Assembly (NCBI GenBank): GCA_041397845.1
Contig: JAWKVW010000008.1
Location: 84,618 to 148,617, forward strand
DNA from: JAKPQE01 sp041397845
GTDB lineage: Bacteria; Pseudomonadota; Alphaproteobacteria; Rhizobiales; JAKPQE01
Length of the DNA: 64,000 bases
Direction: 5' to 3'
The notes below the pieces were generated by a model. The model saw nothing but the letters and a program-made list of their open reading frames with translations, was not told the origin of the DNA and did no database searches. Positions 19,945 to 28,664 of the stretch are shown one piece after another. The translations under genes were made by a program, and so were the position numbers. Position 1 is the stretch's first letter. The number at the start of each line of letters is the position of its first letter.

Positions 19945-21462
19945 ATGTCTGACACCGAAAAACCGGGCGCCGGCGATACAAACGGCCACGGAGCCAATGG
20001 CGAAACCGCTGAGGACGGAGCATCCCGCCTCCGGCCGCCAAAGCTGCCGCGCGCCGGCCGGCCGCACAGCATTCCCGGCGCAAGTTCCGTTTCCGGTCTC
20101 CTGCGCTCGCCCTCGGGCAAGTTCTTCTCGATCGGCCTTCTGGCGCTGCTGATGCTGATCCCGCTGCAGATTGTCTGGGCGCTGGTCTCCGAGCGGCAGG
20201 ACCGCGCCTCCGATGCCCGCGATGAAGTCACCTCCGGCTGGGGCTCCCACCAGACGGTGCGCGGCCCGGTGCTCGTCGTACCCTACATCGTCGCCAAGAC
20301 CGAAAAGGCCGGCTATCGCACCGAGACCCGCGAGGAACGGCGCTACGCCGCCTTCCTGCCGGAGGAGCTCGCGGTCGACGGCAGCGCCACGACGAGCGCC
20401 CTCAGGCGCTCGATTTTCGAGGTCAGCGTCTACCGCAGCAACCTGCGGCTTGCCGGCCGCTTCGGCCCCGTCGATGTCAGCGCCTTCGACCCCGAGGCAA
20501 GCCGCGTCGACTGGAAGGCCGCCGCCGTCCTCATCAATCTGTCGTCACTCTCCTCGCTGAAGAACGGCGTTGCCCTCGAACTGGCCGAGGGTCGGTCGGT
20601 GCCGTTCGAGCCCGGCTTCGGCGACGTGCCCGAAGGCGAGGCCCGCCTCACCGGCATCCACGCCAACCCCTTCCCCCCGGCCGCCGGCGACGCCGCTCCG
20701 GCGATGAGCCAGCCCGCCTTCGCCTTCGATGTCGACCTCGATTTCACCGGCGCCGACGGCATCGCCCTTGCCCCGGTCGCCCGCACCACGACCGTCCGGC
20801 TCGCCTCGGACTGGCCGCACCCGAGCTTCACCGGTGCCTTCCTGCCCGACAGCCGGGAGATAGATTCGAGCAGCTTTTCAGCAAGCTGGTCGATCCCCCA
20901 TCTCGCCCGCGCAGTGCCCCAGGTCTTTGACGCAAGGGCTGGCCTCTTCGAGCGCTTTTTCGGCAGCGATTTCGGCGTCTCGCTGATCGTCCCGGTCAAC
21001 AGCTACAGCCTCGTCGACCGGGCGCTGAAATACGGCATCCTGTTCATCGCCACGGCGTTCGGCGCCGCGTTCTTCCTCGAGCTGATGTCCGGCGCCCGCA
21101 TTCACGCCGTGCAATACGCCTTCGTCGGCATCGCCATGGTGCTCTTCTACGTCATCCTGCTGTCGATTGCCGAGCATGCCGGCTTCGACCGCGCCTATGC
21201 CGCCGCCTCGGCAATGACCGGCCTGATGCTGTCGGTCTATGTCGGCAAGGTATTGAAGAGCGCCCGCCGCGGCCTTGCCATGGCCGCTGTGTTCACGACG
21301 CTTTACGGCCTGCTCTATCTCATCCTGCAGATGGAGGACTATGCGCTCCTCGCCGGCTCGCTGTCCGCCTTCGCGGTGCTGACGCTGGTGATGTTCGCCA
21401 CCCTGAAGGTCGACTGGTCGAGTCGCGCGACGGCTCTTTCGGCGGCAAAACCGGCTGCCTAG
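19945..21462 (+). CDS. creD: CreD family inner membrane protein
   Basis: The protein is 505 residues. An N-terminal membrane segment (about residues 57-78, FFSIGLLALLMLIPLQIVWA) leads to a large periplasmic region beginning SERQDRASDARDEVTSGWGS, typical of CreD. Five or more C-terminal helices follow, including ILFIATAFGAAFFLELMSGA and VQYAFVGIAMVLFYVILLS. CreD is linked to envelope stress and the CreBC regulon in other bacteria; its activity is unknown. The start at 19945 has AAGGAGG with good spacing, and the region upstream of it is not coding-like. It lies inside the sdh locus, between sdhA and sdhB. No creB or creC is present. Confidence 0.88.
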   Translation: MSDTEKPGAGDTNGHGANGETAEDGASRLRPPKLPRAGRPHSIPGASSVSGLLRSPSGKFFSIGLLALLMLIPLQIVWALVSERQDRASDARDEVTSGWGSHQTVRGPVLVVPYIVAKTEKAGYRTETREERRYAAFLPEELAVDGSATTSALRRSIFEVSVYRSNLRLAGRFGPVDVSAFDPEASRVDWKAAAVLINLSSLSSLKNGVALELAEGRSVPFEPGFGDVPEGEARLTGIHANPFPPAAGDAAPAMSQPAFAFDVDLDFTGADGIALAPVARTTTVRLASDWPHPSFTGAFLPDSREIDSSSFSASWSIPHLARAVPQVFDARAGLFERFFGSDFGVSLIVPVNSYSLVDRALKYGILFIATAFGAAFFLELMSGARIHAVQYAFVGIAMVLFYVILLSIAEHAGFDRAYAAASAMTGLMLSVYVGKVLKSARRGLAMAAVFTTLYGLLYLILQMEDYALLAGSLSAFAVLTLVMFATLKVDWSSRATALSAAKPAA

Positions 21463-21538
21463 CCGAAATACTGATCGGCAAAGCACGATGCGGCCTTTTC
21501 AGGCCGGACTGCCGGGACTACAAAGGAACGAACCTGTT

Positions 21539-21564
21539 ACCGCGCCGCGGCAAAGCGGCGCGGT
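21539..21564. other. Strong intra-operon hairpin between creD and sdhB
   Basis: A perfect 10-bp stem ACCGCGCCGC / GCGGCGCGGT encloses a 6-base loop. No T-run follows, so it is not a simple terminator. It could stabilise or mark a processing site in a creD-sdhB transcript. A smaller hairpin (GGCCT TTTC AGGCC) lies about 45 bases upstream. Confidence 0.55.
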
Positions 21565-21598
21565 GGCGTCTTGCCTTCACCGTCGCGAGATCCGGAAC

Positions 21599-22378
21599 AT
21601 GGTCGAATTCACGCTGCCGAAGAACTCCAGGCTGACCGACGGCAAGGTCTGGCCGAAGCCCGCCGGGGCGACGAACCTGCGCGAGTTCCGCATTTACCGC
21701 TGGAACCCGGATGACGGCCGCAATCCGCGCGTCGACACCTTCTTCGTCGATCTCGACGATTGCGGGCCGATGATTCTCGATGCCCTCTTGTGGATCAAGA
21801 ACACCATCGATCCGACGCTGACCCTGCGCCGCTCCTGCCGCGAGGGCGTGTGCGGCTCCTGCGCCATGAACATCGACGGCCTCAACACCCTCGCCTGCAC
21901 CAAGGGCATGGACGAGATCAAGGGGCCGGTGAAGGTCTATCCGCTGCCGCATCTGCCGGTGATCAAGGACCTCGTCCCGGATCTGACCAACTTCTATGCC
22001 CAGCATCGCTCGATCGAGCCCTGGCTGAAGACCTCGACCCCGACGCCGCAGAAGGAGTGGCGCCAGAGCCGCGAGGACCGCGCCAAGCTCGATGGTCTCT
22101 ACGAGTGCATTCTCTGCGCCTCGTGCTCGACCTCCTGCCCGAGCTACTGGTGGAACGACAAGCGCTACCTCGGCCCGGCGATCCTGCTGCAGGCCTACCG
22201 CTGGCTGATCGACAGCCGCGACGAGGCGACCGGCGACCGGCTCGACGAGCTCGAGGATCCGTTCCGCCTGTATCGCTGCCACACCATCATGAACTGCTCG
22301 AACACCTGCCCGAAGCATCTCAATCCGGCCAAGGCAATCGCCGAGATCAAGAAGATGCTGGTCGAGCGCCGCATGTAA
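21599..22378 (+). CDS. sdhB: Succinate dehydrogenase iron-sulfur subunit
   Basis: The 259-residue subunit is of standard length. It carries the [2Fe-2S] ligands in CREGVCGSCAMNIDG, the [4Fe-4S] motif CILCASCSTSCPSYWW and the [3Fe-4S] cysteines in CHTIMNCSNTCPKHLNP. It passes electrons from SdhA to quinone. The start MVEFTLPKN is the usual one; the open frame extends 37 codons upstream without conservation. It is separated from sdhA by creD and two hairpins. Confidence 0.96.
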   Translation: MVEFTLPKNSRLTDGKVWPKPAGATNLREFRIYRWNPDDGRNPRVDTFFVDLDDCGPMILDALLWIKNTIDPTLTLRRSCREGVCGSCAMNIDGLNTLACTKGMDEIKGPVKVYPLPHLPVIKDLVPDLTNFYAQHRSIEPWLKTSTPTPQKEWRQSREDRAKLDGLYECILCASCSTSCPSYWWNDKRYLGPAILLQAYRWLIDSRDEATGDRLDELEDPFRLYRCHTIMNCSNTCPKHLNPAKAIAEIKKMLVERRM

Positions 22379-22403
22379 CGGCAGGCGACACCGCCACAAA
22401 TCG

Positions 22404-22431
22404 AAAAGGCCGCAGTTTCGCGGCCTTTTTT
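22404..22431. terminator. Rho-independent terminator after sdhB
   Basis: AAAAGGCCGC (22404-22413) pairs perfectly with GCGGCCTTTT (22420-22429) around a 6-base loop and is followed by more T. The flanking A and T runs make it usable from both strands, so it may also end the convergent L,D-transpeptidase transcript. Confidence 0.88.
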
Positions 22432-22465
22432 GTGTCCCCGATTTGACTTCGGTCGATCGCCTCAG

Positions 22466-22495
22466 CCTCGCTGCCTCAGGCAGCGGGGCTTTTTT
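22466..22495 (+). terminator. Second, tandem terminator downstream of sdhB
   Basis: CCTCGCTGCC (22466-22475) pairs with GGCAGCGGGG (22479-22488, one G-T pair) over a 3-base loop and is followed by six T. It lies about 35 bases beyond the first terminator, just before the convergent gene's stop. Confidence 0.7.
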
Positions 22496-22498
22496 GCT

Positions 22499-23953
22499 TT
22501 ACTGCGCCTTGGCCGGAGCCGGCTCGGGCAGCGGCACGTCGGCGCCAGCCGGCGCTGTACCTGCGGCATCCGCCGCCACTTCCTCGGCCGGCGCGGCGGT
22601 CTCCGCCTTGCTCTCGCCGCCGGTCAGGCGCGAGAAGACGCCGCCGATACGGCCGACAACACCGGTCGAACTCTTTTTCTCCGGCTCGGCCACGGCCGCC
22701 GTCTGCGGATTGGGAACCGGGACCGGCGTGCCGTCCGGCGCCACCGACGCCGTTGCCTGCCCGCCCGCCGGAACATCTGCTGCCGAAACACCCGCCGCTG
22801 GCGCTTCAGCCAACGGGGCTGCCGCGGGCGCGGGCTCGACCGGCTTTGCATCCTTGTCGCTGAACAGCCGCGAAAACACCGACTTGCCGGCCTCCTCCGA
22901 CGGGCTCGCTGCCGTCCCGACCGAACCGGTATAGGCAACCGCCGCACCCGGCGCCGGCGCGGGCGTCGGCACGGCCGCGATCGCGGTACCCTCGGCCGGT
23001 GCCGCATCGGCCGGCGCACCGGCATTCGGCTTGCCGCCGAAGACATTGGCCAGCATCGAGCCTTCCGCCTCGCGCTGCTCGCGCTTCTCCAGCTTGGCAA
23101 CGATGGTGCGAACCTCGGCGTCGTCCTTCTGCTGCTTGCTCGCGACCGCCATGGCGATCGTCTCGGGCACCGTGAACTGCGGGCACTTGCCGGACGGATC
23201 AAAGCGCGAGACGCCCGCCGGCAGCTCGGCATTGAAGACGTAGTGCCGGTCGCAGACGTTGACCGTTGGCACCTGCTTGGTCACCTCGAAATGGTCGTAG
23301 CCTTCCTTGAGGTTCTTCCAGAACGTCATGTTCGGATTGGTCCGGTAGGCGGCAATGTTCTCCGGCGTCATGTGGAACGGGAAGGCATGCACCTGGAACT
23401 CGCGCTGGCCGCCGTCGAAGGCGTCGCGCGCAACCGCATAGATGTCCTGGATCTGCTCGTCGTTCATGGCGTAGCAGCCGGCCGACGAACAGGCGCCATG
23501 CACCATCAGGAACTTGCCGGTCCGCCCGTAGGAGCGGTCGAAGGCGTTCGGAAAACCGAGATTGAAGGCGAGATGATAGTTCGACTTCGGATTCATCTGG
23601 CCCGGCGTGATGACGTAGAAGCCTTCCGGCGCCTGCCGGTCGCCTTCCTTGACCTTCGGCCCGAGATCGCCCGACCAGGCGCAGATCTTGTAGGTCTTGA
23701 GGTGGGCGAACCTGCCTTCCTTGGTCTTCTTCCAGACCTCGAGCTCGGATTCCTTCTTGAAGATCCGCACGAGGATCGGATCGAACTTGCGCATGCCGAG
23801 CTTGTCCATCCGCGCCTGGGTTTCCGCGGAAACCGGCCGCAGGTGCTTCGGCGCGTAGGAATCGGTATTGCAGCCCGCAAGGGCAAGGCCCGCGACGACG
23901 CCGGCCGCGAGCACTCCGGCCCGCAGCCCCTTGCGCATCAGCGAGTTGCGCAT
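22499..23953 (-). CDS. YafK-type murein L,D-transpeptidase lipoprotein with long C-terminal tail
   Basis: The roughly 484-residue protein has a lipoprotein signal (GVVAGLALAGC) and a YkuD/YafK catalytic domain. FLMVHGACSSAGCYAMND holds the catalytic Cys and His, and APEGFYVITPGQMNPKSNYH is a typical substrate-side segment. The second half (after about residue 270) is Ala/Pro/Glu-rich and low in complexity, ending in a basic/acidic tail. It would cross-link or trim peptidoglycan in the periplasm. An ATG at 23977 is an alternative start; I chose 23953 for the better signal-peptide length. A shorter paralogue lies at 37602-38402. Confidence 0.85.
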   Translation of the reverse strand: MRNSLMRKGLRAGVLAAGVVAGLALAGCNTDSYAPKHLRPVSAETQARMDKLGMRKFDPILVRIFKKESELEVWKKTKEGRFAHLKTYKICAWSGDLGPKVKEGDRQAPEGFYVITPGQMNPKSNYHLAFNLGFPNAFDRSYGRTGKFLMVHGACSSAGCYAMNDEQIQDIYAVARDAFDGGQREFQVHAFPFHMTPENIAAYRTNPNMTFWKNLKEGYDHFEVTKQVPTVNVCDRHYVFNAELPAGVSRFDPSGKCPQFTVPETIAMAVASKQQKDDAEVRTIVAKLEKREQREAEGSMLANVFGGKPNAGAPADAAPAEGTAIAAVPTPAPAPGAAVAYTGSVGTAASPSEEAGKSVFSRLFSDKDAKPVEPAPAAAPLAEAPAAGVSAADVPAGGQATASVAPDGTPVPVPNPQTAAVAEPEKKSSTGVVGRIGGVFSRLTGGESKAETAAPAEEVAADAAGTAPAGADVPLPEPAPAKAQ

Positions 23954-24310
23954 GTTGGAAATTCCAGCGTGGATCATGACCGTGTCCGACGAACTACAAA
24001 CAAACCGCGGTCGTCCCGATCGTTTCGGGAGTCCTGAGGATCATCAACGGTTATCCTTGATACCCCGTTACCGCAAGCCGGCCGCCGAGGCGATCCGCCG
24101 ACAAGGTAAAGGTCGAGGATTTTTGCGGCAAAAGCATGACCGGCCGCGGTGGCCCTCGCGACCATTCGCACGCCCGCCCGGCTGGCGACCTGAGGCGCTG
24201 CCGATGCTACTCTCGCCGCTGAAGCGATCGAGGTGAATCGGCCGGCCGGATCAGATGCTCCAGACCGGCCGGCACCTCGCCCCAAACCCATCAAGGAGAC
24301 GGACCCCGAC
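23954..24310. other. Divergent intergenic region, L,D-transpeptidase / OsmC gene
   Basis: About 350 bases with no supported gene. It contains a small inverted repeat TCCCGA / TCGGGA near 24014-24031 and a moderately AT-rich patch at about 24040-24070 that could hold divergent promoters. Nothing else stands out. Confidence 0.5.
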
Positions 24311-24736
24311 ATGAAAGCGACCATCGAATGGGGCGGCAACGTCAAGTTTTCCGCGCTCACCGAAACCGGCCACACCATCGTCATGGACGGCGCCCCGAAG
24401 CATGGCGGCAACAATGAGGGCGCCCGCCCGATGGAGCTCCTGCTCGTCGGCATGGGCGGCTGCACCGGATTCGACGTTGTCGGCATCCTGAAGAAGGCCC
24501 GCACCGACCTTCAGTCGATGGAAATCCAGCTCGAGGCCGAACGCGCCGACGCAACGCCCGCGGTCTTCACGAAGATCCACGTGCATTTCGTCCTCACCGG
24601 CACAGGCCTGAAAAAGGAACTGGTCGAACGGGCCATCAACCTGTCGGCGGAGAAATACTGCTCGGCCTCGATCATGCTCGGCCAGACCGCCGACATCACC
24701 CACAGCTTCGAGATCATCGAAGTGCCTGAGGCGTAG
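24311..24736 (+). CDS. OsmC family protein (YhfA-like)
   Basis: The 141-residue protein has the family features ARPMELLLVGMGGCTGFDVV, with a peroxidatic-type Cys in GGCTG, and a second Cys in AEKYCSASIMLG. OsmC-family proteins often reduce organic hydroperoxides; the YhfA subgroup is less clear. The ATG at 24311 is preceded by AAGGAG; the upstream in-frame codons are not conserved. It is convergent with accA. Confidence 0.85.
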   Translation: MKATIEWGGNVKFSALTETGHTIVMDGAPKHGGNNEGARPMELLLVGMGGCTGFDVVGILKKARTDLQSMEIQLEAERADATPAVFTKIHVHFVLTGTGLKKELVERAINLSAEKYCSASIMLGQTADITHSFEIIEVPEA

Positions 24737-24738
24737 CG

Positions 24739-24759
24739 GCCGGCCCTGGCCGGCGTTTT
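24739..24759. terminator. Possible terminator between OsmC gene and accA
   Basis: GCCGG (24739-24743) and CCGGC (24750-24754) form a short GC stem with a CCCTGG loop followed by GTTTT, immediately after the OsmC stop codon. The stem is short, so support is moderate. Confidence 0.4.
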
Positions 24760-24789
24760 CCGAAGCAAATGCCGGATATTCGGCCGGGC

Positions 24790-25743
24790 TCAGAGCGTCC
24801 GGCCGATGGCGAGGAACTTTTCCCGCCGCAGCCGGCGGATTTCCGTCGCCGACTTGCCGGAAAGTTCCTCGAGCGACGTCTCCAGCGCGTCGCCAACCTT
24901 GGTCATCGCCTCGGCCGGCGACCGGTGCGCGCCGCCGAGCGGCTCGTTGACGATGCGGTCGATGACGCCGAATTTCTGCAGGTCCTGCGCCGTGATCTTC
25001 ATGTTGGTCGCCGCGTCCACGGCCCGGGTCGAATCGCGCCACAGGATCGAGGCCGCGCCTTCCGGCGAGATGACGCTGTAGATCGCGTGCTCGAGCATCA
25101 GCACATGGTTCGCCGTCGCGATCGCGATGGCGCCGCCGGACCCGCCCTCGCCGATGATCACCGCGACATTCGGCACGCCGAGCGACAGGCAGCGGTCGGT
25201 CGACCGCGCGATCGCCTCGGCCTGGCCGCGCTCCTCCGCGCCGATGCCCGGATAGGCGCCGGCCGTGTCGACGAACGTCACCAGCGGCAGGTTGAAGCGT
25301 TCGGCGAGCGTCATCACCCGCACCGCCTTGCGATAGCCCTCGGGCCGCGCCATGCCGAAATTGTGCTTCAGCCGGCTCTGCGTGTCCGAGCCCTTCTCGT
25401 TGCCGATGACCGCGATCGCCCGGCCGCGGAACCGGCCGAGACCGGCGACGATCGCCGCGTCCTCGGCATAGCCCCGGTCGCCGGCAAGCGGCGTGAAATC
25501 CTCGACGAGCGCGCCGACATAGTCGAGCGCATGCGGTCGGTCGGGATGCCGCGCGATCTGCGTGCGCTGCCAGGGGGTCAGCTTGGAATAGATGTCGGCG
25601 AGGGCCTGTCCGGCCTTGGCCTCGAGCTTGGCGATTTCCTCGCCAATGGCCACCGCGTCGCCTTCCTTGGAAAGCGCGCGCAATTCCTGCACCTTGCCTT
25701 CCAGATCGGCGACGGGACGTTCGAATTCGAGATAGCTGCGCAT
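24790..25743 (-). CDS. accA: Acetyl-CoA carboxylase carboxyltransferase subunit alpha
   Basis: This 317-residue subunit is of standard length. The N-terminus MRSYLEFERPVADLEGKVQE and the segments GRFRGRAIAVIGNEKGSDTQ, MRVM-like VRVMTLAERFNLPLVTFVDT and EGGSGGAIAIATANHVLMLE are typical. With AccD it transfers the carboxyl group from biotin to acetyl-CoA in fatty acid synthesis. The start at 25743 was chosen from family length; upstream codons are not conserved. It diverges from meaB across 236 bases without a clear gene. Confidence 0.96.
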   Translation of the reverse strand: MRSYLEFERPVADLEGKVQELRALSKEGDAVAIGEEIAKLEAKAGQALADIYSKLTPWQRTQIARHPDRPHALDYVGALVEDFTPLAGDRGYAEDAAIVAGLGRFRGRAIAVIGNEKGSDTQSRLKHNFGMARPEGYRKAVRVMTLAERFNLPLVTFVDTAGAYPGIGAEERGQAEAIARSTDRCLSLGVPNVAVIIGEGGSGGAIAIATANHVLMLEHAIYSVISPEGAASILWRDSTRAVDAATNMKITAQDLQKFGVIDRIVNEPLGGAHRSPAEAMTKVGDALETSLEELSGKSATEIRRLRREKFLAIGRTL

Positions 25744-25979
25744 CCGGACCTGTCGGTTCCCGACAACAAAGAGACGGCGCGGCAACCGCCGCCGGTGCCG
25801 CACAATTGAGGTCGCGGCACCTTTGCCTGTCCCCGAAGCGCTGTCAAGCATCGCCCGAAGACGCGGGGCGCCCGGCGGCAGCCAGCGCCAGCCGCCCGCC
25901 AATTCCGAAAACGGGCCGCCCGCCGGGGGAGACGAGCGTCGAGGATGACGACGGCCGCCCTTTCCGATAATCAGGCCCT

Positions 25980-26999
25980 ATGACGAAAGAAGTGACTGGG
26001 ACCGCACCGCGATTGCCGACGACGACGCCCGATGTCGCCGCCATGGCCGAGCGCCTCGTTGCCGGCGAGCGGGCGGCGCTCGCCCGCGCCATCACGCTGG
26101 TGGAATCGAAGAAGGCCGAGCACCGCGCCTTCGCCCGTCAGCTCCTGCAGGAGATCCTGCCGGCGACCGGCAGGGCCCACCGCGTCGGCATCACCGGCGT
26201 GCCCGGCGTCGGCAAGTCGACGACCATCGACACGCTCGGCTCCAATCTGACCGCCGCCGGCCATCGCGTCGCCGTGCTGGCGGTCGATCCCTCCTCGCGG
26301 CGCACCGGCGGCTCGATCCTCGGCGACAAGACCCGCATGGTCCGTCTTGCCACCGACCCGAACGCCTTCATCCGCCCCTCGCCCTCGTCCGGCACGCTCG
26401 GCGGCGTCGCCGCCCGCACCCGCGAGACGATGCTGCTTTGCGAGGCGGCCGGCTTCGACATCGTTCTCGTCGAGACCGTCGGCATCGGCCAGTCCGAGAC
26501 CACCGTCGCCGACATGGTCGACTTTTTCCTCGTCCTCATGCTGCCCGGCGCCGGCGACGAGCTGCAGGGCATCAAGAAGGGCGTGCTCGAGATCGCCGAC
26601 ATGATCGCCGTCAACAAGGCCGATGGCGACGGCGCCATCCGGGCCGGCCAGGCCGCGTCCGAGTATCGCGCCGCCCTCAACATCATGACGCCCACCTCGC
26701 CGACCTGGTCGCCGCCGGTGGTGCTCGTCTCCGGCCTTGCCAATCAGGGCCTCGACAAGATGTGGGCCGAGGTCGAACTGCACCGCGAAAGGATGACCGG
26801 GACCGGGGAATTCGCCGAAAAGCGCCGCCTCCAGCAGGTCAAATGGATGTGGGACATGCTCGAGGACCGGCTGATGGCGACCCTCCATTCCAACCGGAAC
26901 ATCGCCGAGCGGCTGCGCACGCTCGAGGCCGGCGTGCGCGACGGCGTCGTCGCTCCCTCCCTTGCCGTCGAGGAGATTGCCGCCCTTATCGGCATATGA
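25980..26999 (+). CDS. meaB: Methylmalonyl-CoA mutase-associated GTPase MeaB
   Basis: This 339-residue G3E-family GTPase protects and reloads the B12-dependent mutase. The Walker A region is GITGVPGVGKSTTIDTLG. It continues with AVLAVDPSSRRTGGSILGDK and TRMVRLATDPNAFIRPSPSS, then IVLVETVGIGQSETTVADMV and the specificity region VNKADGDG. Mutase genes are not in the window. Its presence fits an organism using methylmalonyl- or ethylmalonyl-CoA routes, as does the mesaconyl-CoA hydratase at 8335-9384. Confidence 0.95.
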   Translation: MTKEVTGTAPRLPTTTPDVAAMAERLVAGERAALARAITLVESKKAEHRAFARQLLQEILPATGRAHRVGITGVPGVGKSTTIDTLGSNLTAAGHRVAVLAVDPSSRRTGGSILGDKTRMVRLATDPNAFIRPSPSSGTLGGVAARTRETMLLCEAAGFDIVLVETVGIGQSETTVADMVDFFLVLMLPGAGDELQGIKKGVLEIADMIAVNKADGDGAIRAGQAASEYRAALNIMTPTSPTWSPPVVLVSGLANQGLDKMWAEVELHRERMTGTGEFAEKRRLQQVKWMWDMLEDRLMATLHSNRNIAERLRTLEAGVRDGVVAPSLAVEEIAALIGI

Positions 27000-27080
27000 G
27001 CTTTGCGCGGAGCGCCGGTCGGGTTACAAATTTCGGCGGGAAAGCTCGTATCCGGCAATTTCATCGGGAACGGCATCAAG

Positions 27081-28655
27081 GTGGAACTGTTTCTTTATGT
27101 CGCGGCGGCCATCGCCGCCCTCGCCGCTGGCGGTTTCGGTTTTATGCTTTGGCAGGATGGTGACCCGCTCGCCCGCCTGCTGGCCGTCGAGATCTGGGCC
27201 TCGGGGCTGATCGGCGCGATCCTGATGATCGGCATCGCCCGCGCCGTCACGCTGCTTGGCAGCATCAACCGGGGCATCGCGACGCTTGTCGGCGAGCGCC
27301 CGCACGATGGCCTGCCGCGCCCGGCGCCCGCCGGCAAGCCTGAACGGCCGACCCTCGCCCTTGGCAGGAAGTCCGATCCCGCTTTTACGCCCGCCAATGC
27401 CGACATTCCTGAAATTGCCGCCGCCGGCACGGCCGCAATTGCCGCAGCGATCGTCGTCGACGAAATCGAGCCGGCAGCCGACGAAGCGAAAGCCGGTGTT
27501 GAGGCCGAGGCCGACGCAGAGGCCGGGGCTGGGGCAGGGGTCGAACCGGAACTGGAACCGGCACTTGAAGTGAAAGCGCCCGTTCTGTCGGCGACGGTGC
27601 CCGAGCCGGTCGTTCCGCCAATGCTCGAGCTGCCGGAAATCCCCGCCGCGCCCGTTGAGCCGGCAACGCCGGACTTTGCCGACGACGAGGACGAGAGCGG
27701 CACATCAGAGGTCGACGAGGCGCTGCACGATGCCCTCGCCGCCGCGATTGCCCGCGACCGCGTCGCCGCGCCTGAAGAGCCGGACATCGGGCCCGAAGAT
27801 TCGGCGGAGCCGTCCGCGGACGAAACCGACGAAGCCGGGGCAGCGGCGGCGGCTCCCGAGCCGGCAGCGACCGGCGAGGACGGCCGCGATCGCCTCGCCG
27901 AGCTCATCGCCCAGCTTGCCGGCGAACGCGAATCCGACCGGATCGGCGAGTTGCACATTCCCGACGAGGCGGCAAGGGCCACGCCCGCCGCCACGCCGGA
28001 AAGCGCACTGAAGTCTGGGCCAGAGGCCGAGCCTGCGGCCGCACCCGAGGCTCCGCCAGAGCCGGCCTCGATGGCAAAGGCAACGACGCCGCCACCCGTG
28101 CCCCCGATTCTGTCCCCGGTCGCAACCGAGACCGCACCGCCCGTCGTGCCGCCGCAGCCGGAAAAGGCCGGAGAGGAAGCAAGACCGGCAAAGGAAAAGT
28201 CCGGTTTCCGCATGCCGGACTGGCTGACCGTCGGCCGCCGCGACGATCCGGCAAAAGCCGCCGCCAGCGAGCCCGCCGCGGACAAGTCCGGGACCGGCAA
28301 GTCCCCGCCGGAAGCGCCGGCGGATCCCGCCGAACAGCCATCCGACACGGCCCCGCCGCCTGAGACGGATACGAAGACGGGAACGAAAGCGAAGACGGAC
28401 GCAGGCGTGGACCGCTCCCCGAAAGACGCGGACGCCGGACAGGACGAGACCGACGAGCCGATCGCCGAAACACCGGCAGAATCCGCCGCGCCCCTTGCCG
28501 AGCCGGTCAGCCCGGACCGGAAGCTGGTCAAGCGCGGCCTGTGGCGCGGCCGCGATATCCGCGTCTATGACGACGGCACGGTCGCGCTGATGACCGAGGA
28601 CGGCTGGCGCACCTTCTCCTCGATCCGCGCCATGCACCACGAGATCGGCAGGTAG
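27081..28655 (+). CDS. Membrane-anchored Ala/Pro/Glu-rich hypothetical protein
   Basis: The roughly 524-residue protein has two N-terminal membrane helices (about residues 4-22 and 36-58: LFLYVAAAIAALAAGGFGF and ASGLIGAILMIGIARAVTLL). A long acidic, low-complexity Ala/Pro/Glu/Asp region follows (about 80-470). A compact C-terminal segment KRGLWRGRDIRVYDDGTVAL then MTEDGWRTFSSIRAMHHEIG looks like a small folded domain. I do not recognise a family. The GTG at 27081 is preferred (GGGAAC upstream, starts directly at the first helix), but 27003 is also open. It is followed after 9 bases by pcp and may be cotranscribed. Confidence 0.6.
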   Translation: MELFLYVAAAIAALAAGGFGFMLWQDGDPLARLLAVEIWASGLIGAILMIGIARAVTLLGSINRGIATLVGERPHDGLPRPAPAGKPERPTLALGRKSDPAFTPANADIPEIAAAGTAAIAAAIVVDEIEPAADEAKAGVEAEADAEAGAGAGVEPELEPALEVKAPVLSATVPEPVVPPMLELPEIPAAPVEPATPDFADDEDESGTSEVDEALHDALAAAIARDRVAAPEEPDIGPEDSAEPSADETDEAGAAAAAPEPAATGEDGRDRLAELIAQLAGERESDRIGELHIPDEAARATPAATPESALKSGPEAEPAAAPEAPPEPASMAKATTPPPVPPILSPVATETAPPVVPPQPEKAGEEARPAKEKSGFRMPDWLTVGRRDDPAKAAASEPAADKSGTGKSPPEAPADPAEQPSDTAPPPETDTKTGTKAKTDAGVDRSPKDADAGQDETDEPIAETPAESAAPLAEPVSPDRKLVKRGLWRGRDIRVYDDGTVALMTEDGWRTFSSIRAMHHEIGR

Positions 28656-28664
28656 GCTCCAGCG

